Origin: Paenochrobactrum glaciei
GTDB taxonomy: Bacteria; Pseudomonadota; Alphaproteobacteria; Rhizobiales; Rhizobiaceae
NCBI RefSeq assembly: GCF_039522165.1
Contig: NZ_BAAADE010000003.1
Coordinates: forward strand, 62,001 to 126,000
Length of the DNA: 64,000 nucleotides
Reading direction: 5' to 3'
In this document: positions 7,587 to 15,453 of the stretch, one piece after another
Position numbering within the stretch: the first letter of the stretch is position 1
Layout of the letters: each line of letters starts with the position of its first letter
Position numbers and translations under genes: made by a program
The notes under the pieces: generated by a model
The model's input: the letters and a program-made list of their open reading frames with translations, nothing else
Databases searched by the model: none
Told to the model about the DNA's origin: nothing

Positions 7587-9524
7587 ATGTCTGTGACCAT
7601 TACCCGCGACGAAAATATTGCCATTGTGACGGTTGATAATCCGCCGGTGAACGCTCTCGGCCAAGCCTTGCGCCAAGGTCTTTGGGATGCGGTAGAAACG
7701 CTGGATCAAGACCCTCAGGTAGAGGCCGTTGTGCTTATCTGCGCTGGCCGTACTTTTATCGCGGGCGCAGATGTGCGCGAATTTGGTTTGCCCCCACAGC
7801 CACCGCATTTGCCTGATGTCGTGGCAAAAATTGAAAATGCACAAAAGCCTTGGGTTGCAGCCATTCACGGTTCGGCTTTGGGTGGCGGTCTGGAAGTAGC
7901 CCTTGGCTGCCGTTTCCGCATCGCGGTTGCAAATGCTTCTCTCGGTCTGCCGGAAGTCACCTTGGGTGTTATTCCGGGTGCTTCAGGCACCGTGCGTACG
8001 CCGCGCCTCATCGGCCTTGAAAAAGCAATCAGCATGATCACATCCGGCAAGCCGGTGCGTGCAGAACAGGCTCAAAAAGATGGCCTGATTGATGCGGTCA
8101 TTGATAGTGACTTGCAAGAAGGTGCCGTCGATTTTGTGCGCCGCGCCATCAAACAAGAGCTTCCAAAGATTTTATCACAACGTAACACGCCACAAGCCGA
8201 TGACGCGTTTTGGGAACAGCAAAAAGCTGCTGTGAGCAAAGCAGCCAAGGGTGCAAGCGCGCCTTTGCTGGCCTTTGAATCCATTCGTCAAAGCACGCTT
8301 TTGCCATTTGATGAAGCAATGGCCTATGAGCGCAAAACATTTCTGGAACGTCGCGATTCCAAAGAAGCGGCAGCTTTGCGCCGTATTTTCTTTGCTGAGC
8401 GTAATGCGACCAAGCCTGACTTTGTCAAAGACATCACGCCGATCGACATTAAAAAAACCGCTGTTATCGGTGGCGGCACCATGGGTGCAGGCATCGTTAT
8501 GGCACTCAGCAATGCCGGTTATCCGGTTGTGCTGGTCGAGCAGGATGCGGAAGCTGTTGCCCGCGGCCTGACCAATGTGCAAAAAATCATCGATGCCAGC
8601 GTCAAACGCGGTATTTTGAGTGAGGCGCAGGCCGAAGAGCGCTTGAATAGCATCAAAGGCACCAGCGACTATGCTAATCTGGCAGATGTCGACCTTGTCA
8701 TTGAAGCCGTCTTTGAAGAGATCAATGTCAAGCGCGATGTATTTGCCAAACTCGGTCAAGCGTGCCGTGCGGATGCAATTCTTGCCACCAATACATCTTA
8801 TCTTGATCCACGTGATATTGCACAAGGTCTGCCACATCCCGAACGTTTTATCGGTCTGCACTTCTTCAGCCCAGCCCATGTGATGAAGCTGATGGAAATT
8901 GTGCCGACACCGGAGACATCAGAACCAGTGTTGGCAACCGCTTTTGCTTTGGCCGCCAAGCTTAAAAAAATGCCGGTACGCGCCGGTATTTGCGAAGGTT
9001 TTATCGGCAATCGTATTTTGAAACGCTATCGTGCAGCCGCAGAAGATTTGCTGCGTAAAGGCAATCAGATTGCTGATATTGATGCAGCGATGCGTGGCTA
9101 TGGTCTGGCGATGGGGCCTTTTGAAGCGCAAGATATGGGCGGCCTCGACATTGCATTTTTGCAGCGTGAAGGTGCGCGTGCAACAGGCGCAGATGTGCCG
9201 GAAACCTTAGGCGATATTCTGGTGCGTGCCGGACGTAAAGGCCAAAAAACCCAAGGCGGCTGGTATGATTATGTGGAAGGCGAGCGCAAAGGTCGCCCCT
9301 CAGCACAAGTTGATACTTTGCTCCAGAATGAAATCAGTGCTGAACAGCCATTGTCACTCGAAGCAATTGCCCAAACACTGGTTGGCGAAATGGCAGCCGA
9401 AGGTCAGGCTATTCTTGATGAAGGCATTGCACTCAGTGCCGTGGACATTGATCTGGTCAAAATCCACGGTTACGGCTTCCCGCGTTGGCGCGGCGGTCCG
9501 ATGTTTGCCAGCAACAAAGCGTAA
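7587..9524 (+). CDS. FadB-like bifunctional enoyl-CoA hydratase / 3-hydroxyacyl-CoA dehydrogenase
   Basis: A 645-residue fusion. Residues 1 to about 190 are a crotonase-type enoyl-CoA hydratase with HGSALGGGLEVALGC and LPEVTLGVIPG; the two glutamates correspond to the hydratase pair of FadB. Residues from about 290 form an NAD-dependent 3-hydroxyacyl-CoA dehydrogenase with a Rossmann GGGTMGAG motif, the catalytic HFFSPAHVMKLMEIV segment, and a second all-helical domain ending KIHGYGFPRWRGGP. The length is shorter than E. coli FadB (about 730). Within a paa operon it could perform the steps of separate PaaF and PaaH (2,3-dehydroadipyl-CoA to 3-oxoadipyl-CoA); this is inference, and general beta-oxidation is the alternative. 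Confidence 0.85.
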   Translation: MSVTITRDENIAIVTVDNPPVNALGQALRQGLWDAVETLDQDPQVEAVVLICAGRTFIAGADVREFGLPPQPPHLPDVVAKIENAQKPWVAAIHGSALGGGLEVALGCRFRIAVANASLGLPEVTLGVIPGASGTVRTPRLIGLEKAISMITSGKPVRAEQAQKDGLIDAVIDSDLQEGAVDFVRRAIKQELPKILSQRNTPQADDAFWEQQKAAVSKAAKGASAPLLAFESIRQSTLLPFDEAMAYERKTFLERRDSKEAAALRRIFFAERNATKPDFVKDITPIDIKKTAVIGGGTMGAGIVMALSNAGYPVVLVEQDAEAVARGLTNVQKIIDASVKRGILSEAQAEERLNSIKGTSDYANLADVDLVIEAVFEEINVKRDVFAKLGQACRADAILATNTSYLDPRDIAQGLPHPERFIGLHFFSPAHVMKLMEIVPTPETSEPVLATAFALAAKLKKMPVRAGICEGFIGNRILKRYRAAAEDLLRKGNQIADIDAAMRGYGLAMGPFEAQDMGGLDIAFLQREGARATGADVPETLGDILVRAGRKGQKTQGGWYDYVEGERKGRPSAQVDTLLQNEISAEQPLSLEAIAQTLVGEMAAEGQAILDEGIALSAVDIDLVKIHGYGFPRWRGGPMFASNKA

Positions 9525-9531
9525 AAAAATC

Positions 9532-9565
9532 AAAAGGCTCCGATGTTTTCACCGGAGCCTTTTTT
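9532..9565. terminator. Rho-independent terminator, works in both directions
   Basis: Stem AAGGCTCCG (9534-9542) and CGGAGCCTT (9553-9561) around a 10-base loop, followed by T's on the + strand and preceded by A's, which gives a T-run on the - strand as well. It lies between the convergent FadB-like gene and the MFS gene, 7 bases after the former's stop. Confidence 0.88.
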
Positions 9566-9580
9566 AATAAATAACAAAGT

Positions 9581-11065
9581 CTATTGCGCTTTGTTCAGGC
9601 GATAAACCCCAAACGCAGTCATGAAAACACCCACTGCGGCCACAGCAATCACCACAATAAATGACTGGTCAAAGGCCAGATAGGCATTATCCAGCAATGC
9701 GCTGACCTGATCGGCAGGCAATGTTTCAGCTACCAGCTTTGCCCCGTCGAGACTATCGGTGGCAGCTTTGGCGTGAGCCGGATTTTGTGCCGCAAATTCC
9801 GGCAACACCAGATTGAGGCTATAGATGGCAGTCATCAGACTGCCCATCACCGTCACACCAATAGAACCGCCAAGCTCATAGGACACTTCTTCAATCGAAG
9901 CTGCCATACCGGCTTTATCAGCGGACGCATTGCCCATAATCGCTGTTGATGCACCCGTCATGGCAGCACCGACACCAAAGCCCACGACCATCAGCGGCAA
10001 CAACCAGATCATGGTCTCCATTTTGTAGCTGAGGAGATATAAAACAATCCCCACGCCCGACAGACCAAGCGACAGATAAAGCGCTCTGGCGGTGCCGACA
10101 CGGTTCATAAAGAAGCCCATCAACGGTGCGGCCACAAAAGCGGCTAACGGAATAGGCAAGATCAGCAATCCGGCCTGCAATGGCGAATAACCGGCAACCA
10201 GCTGCAAGCGCTGTGTGAAAACCAGTTCCACCCCGATCAGCGAAGCCGAGGCAACGGAAGCGGTTAAAACACCAGACGAAAACTTGCTGTTTTTGAAAAG
10301 CTGGAAATCAAGAAGCGGTTCGCTACGTTTGTTCTGACGTTTGACAAAGATCACAGCCGCAATCAAACCGATCACCAAGGCGCCAGCAAAATGCAACAGA
10401 TCGCGGTCAGGCTTACCGAGCTCCTTCAAAGCAAAAGTCAGAGCGATCAGCGCCAGCATGATTTGCACCGAGCCGGTAAAGTCCCATGCGCGCGCTTTGT
10501 TGCCGCCGCGCTTTTCCAAAACGATCATGCCAACAATAAAAGCTGCAATCACAACAGGCACATTAATGAGGAAGACTGAGCCCCACCAGAAATATTCAAG
10601 CAGAACGCCACCAACCACCGGCCCCACGGCAGCGCCACCAGCTGCAATCGAGCTCCAGATACCAAGCGCCAGCGCACGCTCTTTCTCATCCTGAAACGTA
10701 ATGCGGATGATCGACAAAGTGGCAGGCATCATCATGGCCGCACCAACCGCCAAACCGATACGTGCACCAATCAAGAAATTAGCACTTGGCGCAAAAGCAG
10801 CAGCCGTTGAAGCGAACCCGAAAACAATAAGGCCGCACAAAAACATGGTCCGGTGCCCGATACGATCACCCAAAGTGCCGGTCCCCGGTAACAGACCAGC
10901 CACCACCAACGGATAAGCATTGATGATCCATAATTTTTGCGATGCACTGGCATGCAGGTCATGTGTCAGACGCGGCAATGCTGTGTAAAGCACTGTCATA
11001 TCAATAACAATCAGCAGTAAGGCACAGGAAACAACAGCCAGTACGATCCAGCGATTATTCGTCAT
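9581..11065 (-). CDS. DHA2-family MFS drug efflux transporter (SmvA/QacA-like)
   Basis: A 494-residue major-facilitator transporter of the 14-helix DHA2 family. Visible are the TM1 motif IDMTVLYTALP (about residues 21-31, with a membrane Asp), motif A GTLGDRIGHRTMF (about 62-74) and the antiporter motif C AVGPVVGGVLLEYF (about 154-167). The N-terminal sequence and length resemble SmvA-type pumps, which export cationic biocides and methyl viologen using the proton gradient. It is divergent from a TetR-family gene (11129), the same arrangement as smvA-smvR in enterobacteria. The substrate is inferred, not shown. Confidence 0.85.
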   Translation of the reverse strand: MTNNRWIVLAVVSCALLLIVIDMTVLYTALPRLTHDLHASASQKLWIINAYPLVVAGLLPGTGTLGDRIGHRTMFLCGLIVFGFASTAAAFAPSANFLIGARIGLAVGAAMMMPATLSIIRITFQDEKERALALGIWSSIAAGGAAVGPVVGGVLLEYFWWGSVFLINVPVVIAAFIVGMIVLEKRGGNKARAWDFTGSVQIMLALIALTFALKELGKPDRDLLHFAGALVIGLIAAVIFVKRQNKRSEPLLDFQLFKNSKFSSGVLTASVASASLIGVELVFTQRLQLVAGYSPLQAGLLILPIPLAAFVAAPLMGFFMNRVGTARALYLSLGLSGVGIVLYLLSYKMETMIWLLPLMVVGFGVGAAMTGASTAIMGNASADKAGMAASIEEVSYELGGSIGVTVMGSLMTAIYSLNLVLPEFAAQNPAHAKAATDSLDGAKLVAETLPADQVSALLDNAYLAFDQSFIVVIAVAAVGVFMTAFGVYRLNKAQ

Positions 11066-11128
11066 TTTTCAACACCATTCATAAAAAAACTACTTGTATC
11101 ATGCAGCGCTTAATTTAAATCCTCTTGT
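11066..11128. promoter_or_regulatory. Divergent promoter region of the efflux pump and its TetR regulator
   Basis: This 63-base gap contains both promoters. CTTGTAT occurs twice in direct orientation (11093-11099 and 11123-11129), and a short palindrome ATTTAAAT is at 11113-11120. Either could be part of the TetR operator. No long perfect palindrome is present, so the operator is not fixed. Confidence 0.35.
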
Positions 11129-11704
11129 ATGGAAACTAAAAAATTCAAAAAAATCGGCCGCCCGCGTGTGGTTGACCGCAACAAGGTGCTGGATGCCGCT
11201 GAACACTTGCTGGTAGAAGGTGGCATTGAAGCCCTCACCATGGACAATGTCGCGCGTGAAGCGGGCATTACCAAGGGTGGTGTGCAATATTGTTTCGGTA
11301 ATAAATACGGCCTCATGCGTGCTATTATTAATCGCTGGGGCGATATTTTTGATGTGAAGGTCAATGCCTATAAGCAAGGCTCCACTGATCCGCGTGCCCA
11401 TATTGCTGCGCATATCAAAGTAACCCGCGAGGGTGAACAGACGGACGATTCCCGCTTTTCTGCCATGATGGCAAGCCTCGTGCCCAATAGCGAGCAATTG
11501 GAAGAAAGTCGCAAATGGTACAGCCACCAAATCGATGGCCTTGATATGAATGATCCTGCCGACCGCATGGCGCGTTTGGCGTTTATTGCAGCGGAAGGGG
11601 CTTTTTTGCTGCGCAGCTTCAATCTCTTTGCCTTTACTGAAAGCCAGTGGCAGGAAATCTATGATGATATTGAAAAGCTGATGGCACCAGAACAGAAAGA
11701 TTAA
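11129..11704 (+). CDS. TetR-family transcriptional regulator of the efflux pump
   Basis: A 191-residue TetR repressor. The N-terminal helix-turn-helix is clear: DAAEHLLVEGGIEALTMDNVAREAGITKGGVQYCFGNKYGL in outline, residues 20-62. The C-terminal ligand domain is divergent, as usual. Its position divergent to the MFS gene implies it represses that gene and is released by a pump substrate (inference). The stop is only 3 bases from the end of the convergent ATPase gene, with no visible terminator between them. Confidence 0.87.
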   Translation: METKKFKKIGRPRVVDRNKVLDAAEHLLVEGGIEALTMDNVAREAGITKGGVQYCFGNKYGLMRAIINRWGDIFDVKVNAYKQGSTDPRAHIAAHIKVTREGEQTDDSRFSAMMASLVPNSEQLEESRKWYSHQIDGLDMNDPADRMARLAFIAAEGAFLLRSFNLFAFTESQWQEIYDDIEKLMAPEQKD

Positions 11705-11707
11705 ATC

Positions 11708-12493
11708 CTATTTCAAACATGTGCCAAAAGGAATGCAGACCGGTTTTCCGGTGCGGGGATCTTCAAAAAAATCCGCTTCAACACCAAAAACATCGCGCAA
11801 TACATCAGCACACATAATATCATGTGCCGAGCCTTGGCTGACGATTTTGCCCTGTTTAATCGCAATAATATGATGCGCAAAACGGGCTGCCTGATTAAGA
11901 TCATGCAGCACCATCACAATGGTTTTTCGTTGCTGCTGATTAAGCTTTTCCAGCAGCTGCATCACTTCCAGCTGATGTGCCATATCCAAAAATGTGGTCG
12001 GCTCATCCAGCAGAATAATGTCACTGTCTTGCGCCAGTGCCACCGCGATCCAAACGCGCTGACGTTGACCTCCCGATAAAGAGCCAACCGCCCTTTCCGC
12101 AAATTCGGTGAGATTAGTAAGCCGCAACGCATCCGTTATTTTTTGCTTATCAATTGCGCTTAATGTGCCAAAACCTTTTTGCCAGGGAAAACGGCCATAA
12201 GCGACCAGATCATATACTTTCAAACCGGACGGCGCTTCGGGAGCCTGCGCCAAAACTGCCATTTTACGTGCAATCGCTTTGGAATTGAAATTGTGCATTT
12301 CCTGACCTTCCAGCATCACAGTGCCGCCGGTTGGTTTCAAAATACGGGCAAGGTTCTTCAAAATCGTGCTTTTGCCGGAACCGTTAGCGCCAACAAGTGC
12401 CGTTATTTTTCCCTGCCTGATCTGCAAATCCAGCCCAGTGATGATCTCGGCCGCATCATAAGAAAAGCTTAAATTTTTGGTTTCCAATAACAT
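11708..12493 (-). CDS. Ferric-siderophore ABC importer, ATPase (FepC/FecE-like)
   Basis: A 261-residue ABC ATPase of the iron-chelate/B12 importer class. Visible are Walker A GANGSGKST (about residues 35-43), signature LSGGQRQRV (about 138-146), Walker B IILLDEPTTFLD (about 158-169) and HDLNQAARFAHH (about 192-203). It is the last gene of the leftward five-gene operon that starts with the TonB-dependent receptor. A 10-base gap separates it from the permease upstream. Confidence 0.9.
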   Translation of the reverse strand: MLLETKNLSFSYDAAEIITGLDLQIRQGKITALVGANGSGKSTILKNLARILKPTGGTVMLEGQEMHNFNSKAIARKMAVLAQAPEAPSGLKVYDLVAYGRFPWQKGFGTLSAIDKQKITDALRLTNLTEFAERAVGSLSGGQRQRVWIAVALAQDSDIILLDEPTTFLDMAHQLEVMQLLEKLNQQQRKTIVMVLHDLNQAARFAHHIIAIKQGKIVSQGSAHDIMCADVLRDVFGVEADFFEDPRTGKPVCIPFGTCLK

Positions 12494-12503
12494 TATGCTC
12501 TCC

Positions 12504-13505
12504 CTAACGCGCCATTCGCATCAGCAAATAAAGAAAATACGGCGCACCGATCATCGCGCAGAAAATACCTGCCGGAATTTCTACCGGAGCCAAGAGGCTG
12601 CGCCCCAATGTGTCCGCCACAAGCACTAAAATGGCACCGCATAATGCACAGGCAGGCAGCAATAAAGCATGGCGCGCACCAACCAGTCTGCGGCACATAT
12701 GCGGCGCTAAAAGGCCGACAAAACCAATGCCGCCCGTTACCGCAACACTTGCCCCCGTCAATGCGACTGCAACCACAATCATCAATAAACGCTGACGATT
12801 AACATGGATGCCCAGACCGGTTGCAGTTTCATCACCAAGCGACAAAATATCGAGTATTTTGACCCGCCATGCCAGCACAGGTAACAAAGCAATAAACCAC
12901 GGCAAGAGCAGCATAATGTCCTTGTAATTTTTACCCGACAAGCTACCTGCAAGCCACACCACCGCCTGATCATAAAGGCTGCGGTCAAGTCGCATTGCCA
13001 GCACAAGCGTTAAGGCGCCCAAACCTGCATTAACCGCAATACCGGTCAGCAATATACGTGCCGGTGCCGCCTCACCTTTTTTACGCGCCAATGTATAAAT
13101 TAATGACGCAGAAAGTGCCACCCCGCAAAAGGCTGCAAAGGGGCGCCAATGCGCTGACACAAACACACCTTGCTGCTGCAAATAGAACAAAACAATAATC
13201 ACCAGCCCTGCACCGGCACTTAAACCCAGCAAACCCGGATCAGCCAGATCATTGCGAAAAACAGCCTGCAAAACCGCACCTGATAAAGCAAGCCCGCAGC
13301 CTGTGATCATCGCCAGCAATAAGCGCGGCATACGGATAGAAAACAACACCAGTTCTTGCTGGGGTGTCCCCTCGCCGCTCATCATTTGATAAAGATCAGT
13401 AAGGCGCAACGGATAAGAGCCCAGATGCAGGCTGAAAAGCATCGCGAGCAGCAAAATTGCCGCCAAGCCAATGAAAACAAAATCTGCGCGCATGTTTTTT
13501 TGCAT
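12504..13505 (-). CDS. Ferric-siderophore ABC importer, FecCD permease 2
   Basis: A 333-residue FecCD-family permease (FepG/FecD-like) with about nine hydrophobic segments. Family landmarks include FSIRMPRLLLAMITGCGLALSG (about 52-73), DPGLLGLSAGAG (about 92-103) and GGIGFVGLLAPHMCRRLVG (about 258-276). Its ATG overlaps the preceding permease stop by one base. It forms the inner-membrane channel with the other FecCD subunit. Confidence 0.9.
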   Translation of the reverse strand: MQKNMRADFVFIGLAAILLLAMLFSLHLGSYPLRLTDLYQMMSGEGTPQQELVLFSIRMPRLLLAMITGCGLALSGAVLQAVFRNDLADPGLLGLSAGAGLVIIVLFYLQQQGVFVSAHWRPFAAFCGVALSASLIYTLARKKGEAAPARILLTGIAVNAGLGALTLVLAMRLDRSLYDQAVVWLAGSLSGKNYKDIMLLLPWFIALLPVLAWRVKILDILSLGDETATGLGIHVNRQRLLMIVVAVALTGASVAVTGGIGFVGLLAPHMCRRLVGARHALLLPACALCGAILVLVADTLGRSLLAPVEIPAGIFCAMIGAPYFLYLLMRMAR

Positions 13506-14494
13506 CAGATACCGCGCTCATCCCGCCATGCCAGCGCCAGAAAAAACGGCACGCCAATCAAAGCTGTAATCAACCCAAGTGGCGTTTCATAAGGCGGATT
13601 GATCATCCGCGCCCCGAGATCGGCAAAAACAAGTAAACAAGCACCAGAGATCATTGAGCCTGGAATAATCCAGCGATAATCAAGCCCCAGCATAAAACGG
13701 CTAAGATGCGGAATAACCAGCCCGACAAACCCGATGCCACCGGCAATCGCCACACTACATCCGGCCAGCACCAGAATAACAAGACTGATGAAAATCCGCG
13801 CATGCAGAATATTAAGCCCCAAACCGGAGGCCACATCCTGCCCAAGGCTCAGCAATGTTACGCTACGCGATAATAAAAGAGCAGCAACCAGTCCGCCGAT
13901 AATCCATGGAGTGACAAAGAACAACTGGCTTTCCTGCACGCCCTGCACACCACCGGCGGTATAGAACAAAACATCTTGCCCGATTTTAAAATATACAATG
14001 GTGAAACTGGTCAAAGCGCCGAAAAAGGCAGAAACCGCAGCCCCTGCCAAAGCCAGACGCACGGGTGTCAATCCACCACGTTGCGCAGAGCCCACCATAA
14101 AAACAATACCGACACCCAGCGCTGCGCCTAAGAAGGACAAGCCTATCAACAAAGTAAAATCAATTGCCGGATAAAGTGCCAAGCCCAAAGCCAGCATCAG
14201 CCCTGCACCGGCATTGAGCCCCATCAAAGAGGGGCTTGCCAGCGGATTACGGGTCATGCCCTGCATCAAGGCACCGGCCGTGCCGAGAGCCGCGCCCACC
14301 AGTGCAGACGCCAACACACGCGGAATGCGAAACTCGCGCAAAATCAGATGATCATGATTACCTGCATCAAAAGCAAACAACGATTTCAGAATAGTGGAAA
14401 ATCGAATATCTGCCGCACCGAACCGTGCTGACAGCAATAGACCCGCTATCAGCAAAACCAGTCCGGCCAATAAAATGCAGATCCGTTTCGGCAT
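13505..14494 (-). CDS. Ferric-siderophore ABC importer, FecCD permease 1
   Basis: A 329-residue FecCD-family permease. Visible signatures are REFRIPRVLASALVGAALGTAGALMQG (in outline, about 53-79), LASPSLMGLNAGAG (about 87-100) and GGIGFVGLVIPHLSRFMLG (about 253-271). It overlaps both the binding protein gene (one base) and the second permease (one base), consistent with strict co-translation. Confidence 0.9.
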   Translation of the reverse strand: MPKRICILLAGLVLLIAGLLLSARFGAADIRFSTILKSLFAFDAGNHDHLILREFRIPRVLASALVGAALGTAGALMQGMTRNPLASPSLMGLNAGAGLMLALGLALYPAIDFTLLIGLSFLGAALGVGIVFMVGSAQRGGLTPVRLALAGAAVSAFFGALTSFTIVYFKIGQDVLFYTAGGVQGVQESQLFFVTPWIIGGLVAALLLSRSVTLLSLGQDVASGLGLNILHARIFISLVILVLAGCSVAIAGGIGFVGLVIPHLSRFMLGLDYRWIIPGSMISGACLLVFADLGARMINPPYETPLGLITALIGVPFFLALAWRDERGI

Positions 14495-15453
14495 TAGTCC
14501 GCAAGACCAAAAGCACGCGCCACATCATCCATGATAATACCGGCACTGATCGGCCCGCTGGATTGGTTCCACGGTTCGATATTAACCTTGTAAACATGGC
14601 CGGCTTTCACCGCTGGCAAGCTCTGCCAAAGCGCGGTTTTCTCAATATTGCCAAGCCGGGCAGCATCTTCCACCATCAGGAAAATACGATCCGCATCCAT
14701 TTTGCCAATCAGCTCATTGGAAATCGCTTCGTAATTTTTACCCACCGGCACAAGCGCATGCGGCGTCAATTGCAAATCCCGATAAAGCACAGGGCCGGAA
14801 CGACGTCCCGTGCCATAAACACGAATATCTTTTTGGCGCACCCGCATCAGCAACACGGTTTCATCTTTATAATCAGCATGAATCTTTTCACGCAGGCTTT
14901 CAGCCCGCTGATTATAATCATCTACCAGTTTTTGTGCCTGCTCCTGACGCTCCAATACAGCTCCAAGCCCAAGCAACCATGGCCGCCAATCCTCATCCGG
15001 CTCACGCAGACTAATGACCGGCGCAATCGCCTGCAAAAGATCATTATTCTGGCTATGAACATCGCCAACCGATAAAATCAAATCCGGTTGTAAGCTTAGA
15101 ATTTTTTCATAATCAGGGCTGCTTTGATCGCCGACAGAAGATGTATCAGCTAAGGCTTTTTTAAGCTGTTCCGCTGCCCCTTGCGGGCGCTCCACCGCCC
15201 CAACAGGCGTGATGCCTAGCGCAATCAGCGCCTCAGAAAAACTGTTATGCAGTGCCACAATATGTTTAGCCGCAAAAGGCACATCGCTTACACCATCAAG
15301 ATGCTGAACAGTCTTGATTTTATCATCAAACTTCAAAACAACTGCCAGATTATCGCTTGCAGCCGCCGCTTTTTCGTCGGCCCTTGCGGACACAAAAACC
15401 GCGCTGTTAAGCGCGGTTAATATGAAAATGATGAGCGATAAAACTCTTACCAT
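14494..15453 (-). CDS. Ferric-siderophore periplasmic binding protein
   Basis: A 319-residue class III (FhuD/FepB-like) binding protein. The signal peptide is VRVLSLIIFILTALNSAVF plus VSARA (cleavage near residue 25). The mature domain has the two-lobe signatures KHIVALHNSFSEALIALGITPVGA in outline and PDYEKILSLQPDLILSVG. It carries the siderophore from the outer-membrane receptor to the FecCD permeases. The start codon overlaps the receptor's end by 7 bases, so the gene is coupled to it. The ligand cannot be read from sequence. Confidence 0.87.
   Translation of the reverse strand: MVRVLSLIIFILTALNSAVFVSARADEKAAAASDNLAVVLKFDDKIKTVQHLDGVSDVPFAAKHIVALHNSFSEALIALGITPVGAVERPQGAAEQLKKALADTSSVGDQSSPDYEKILSLQPDLILSVGDVHSQNNDLLQAIAPVISLREPDEDWRPWLLGLGAVLERQEQAQKLVDDYNQRAESLREKIHADYKDETVLLMRVRQKDIRVYGTGRRSGPVLYRDLQLTPHALVPVGKNYEAISNELIGKMDADRIFLMVEDAARLGNIEKTALWQSLPAVKAGHVYKVNIEPWNQSSGPISAGIIMDDVARAFGLAD

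Noticed and set aside
8175..8879. 234-codon open frame on the - strand
   Set aside because: Fully inside the FadB-like gene on the other strand; a mirror frame produced by codon bias.
14425..15075. 216-codon open frame on the + strand
   Set aside because: It lies opposite the siderophore-binding protein gene, which has a signal peptide and family motifs; the + strand translation has no recognisable features.
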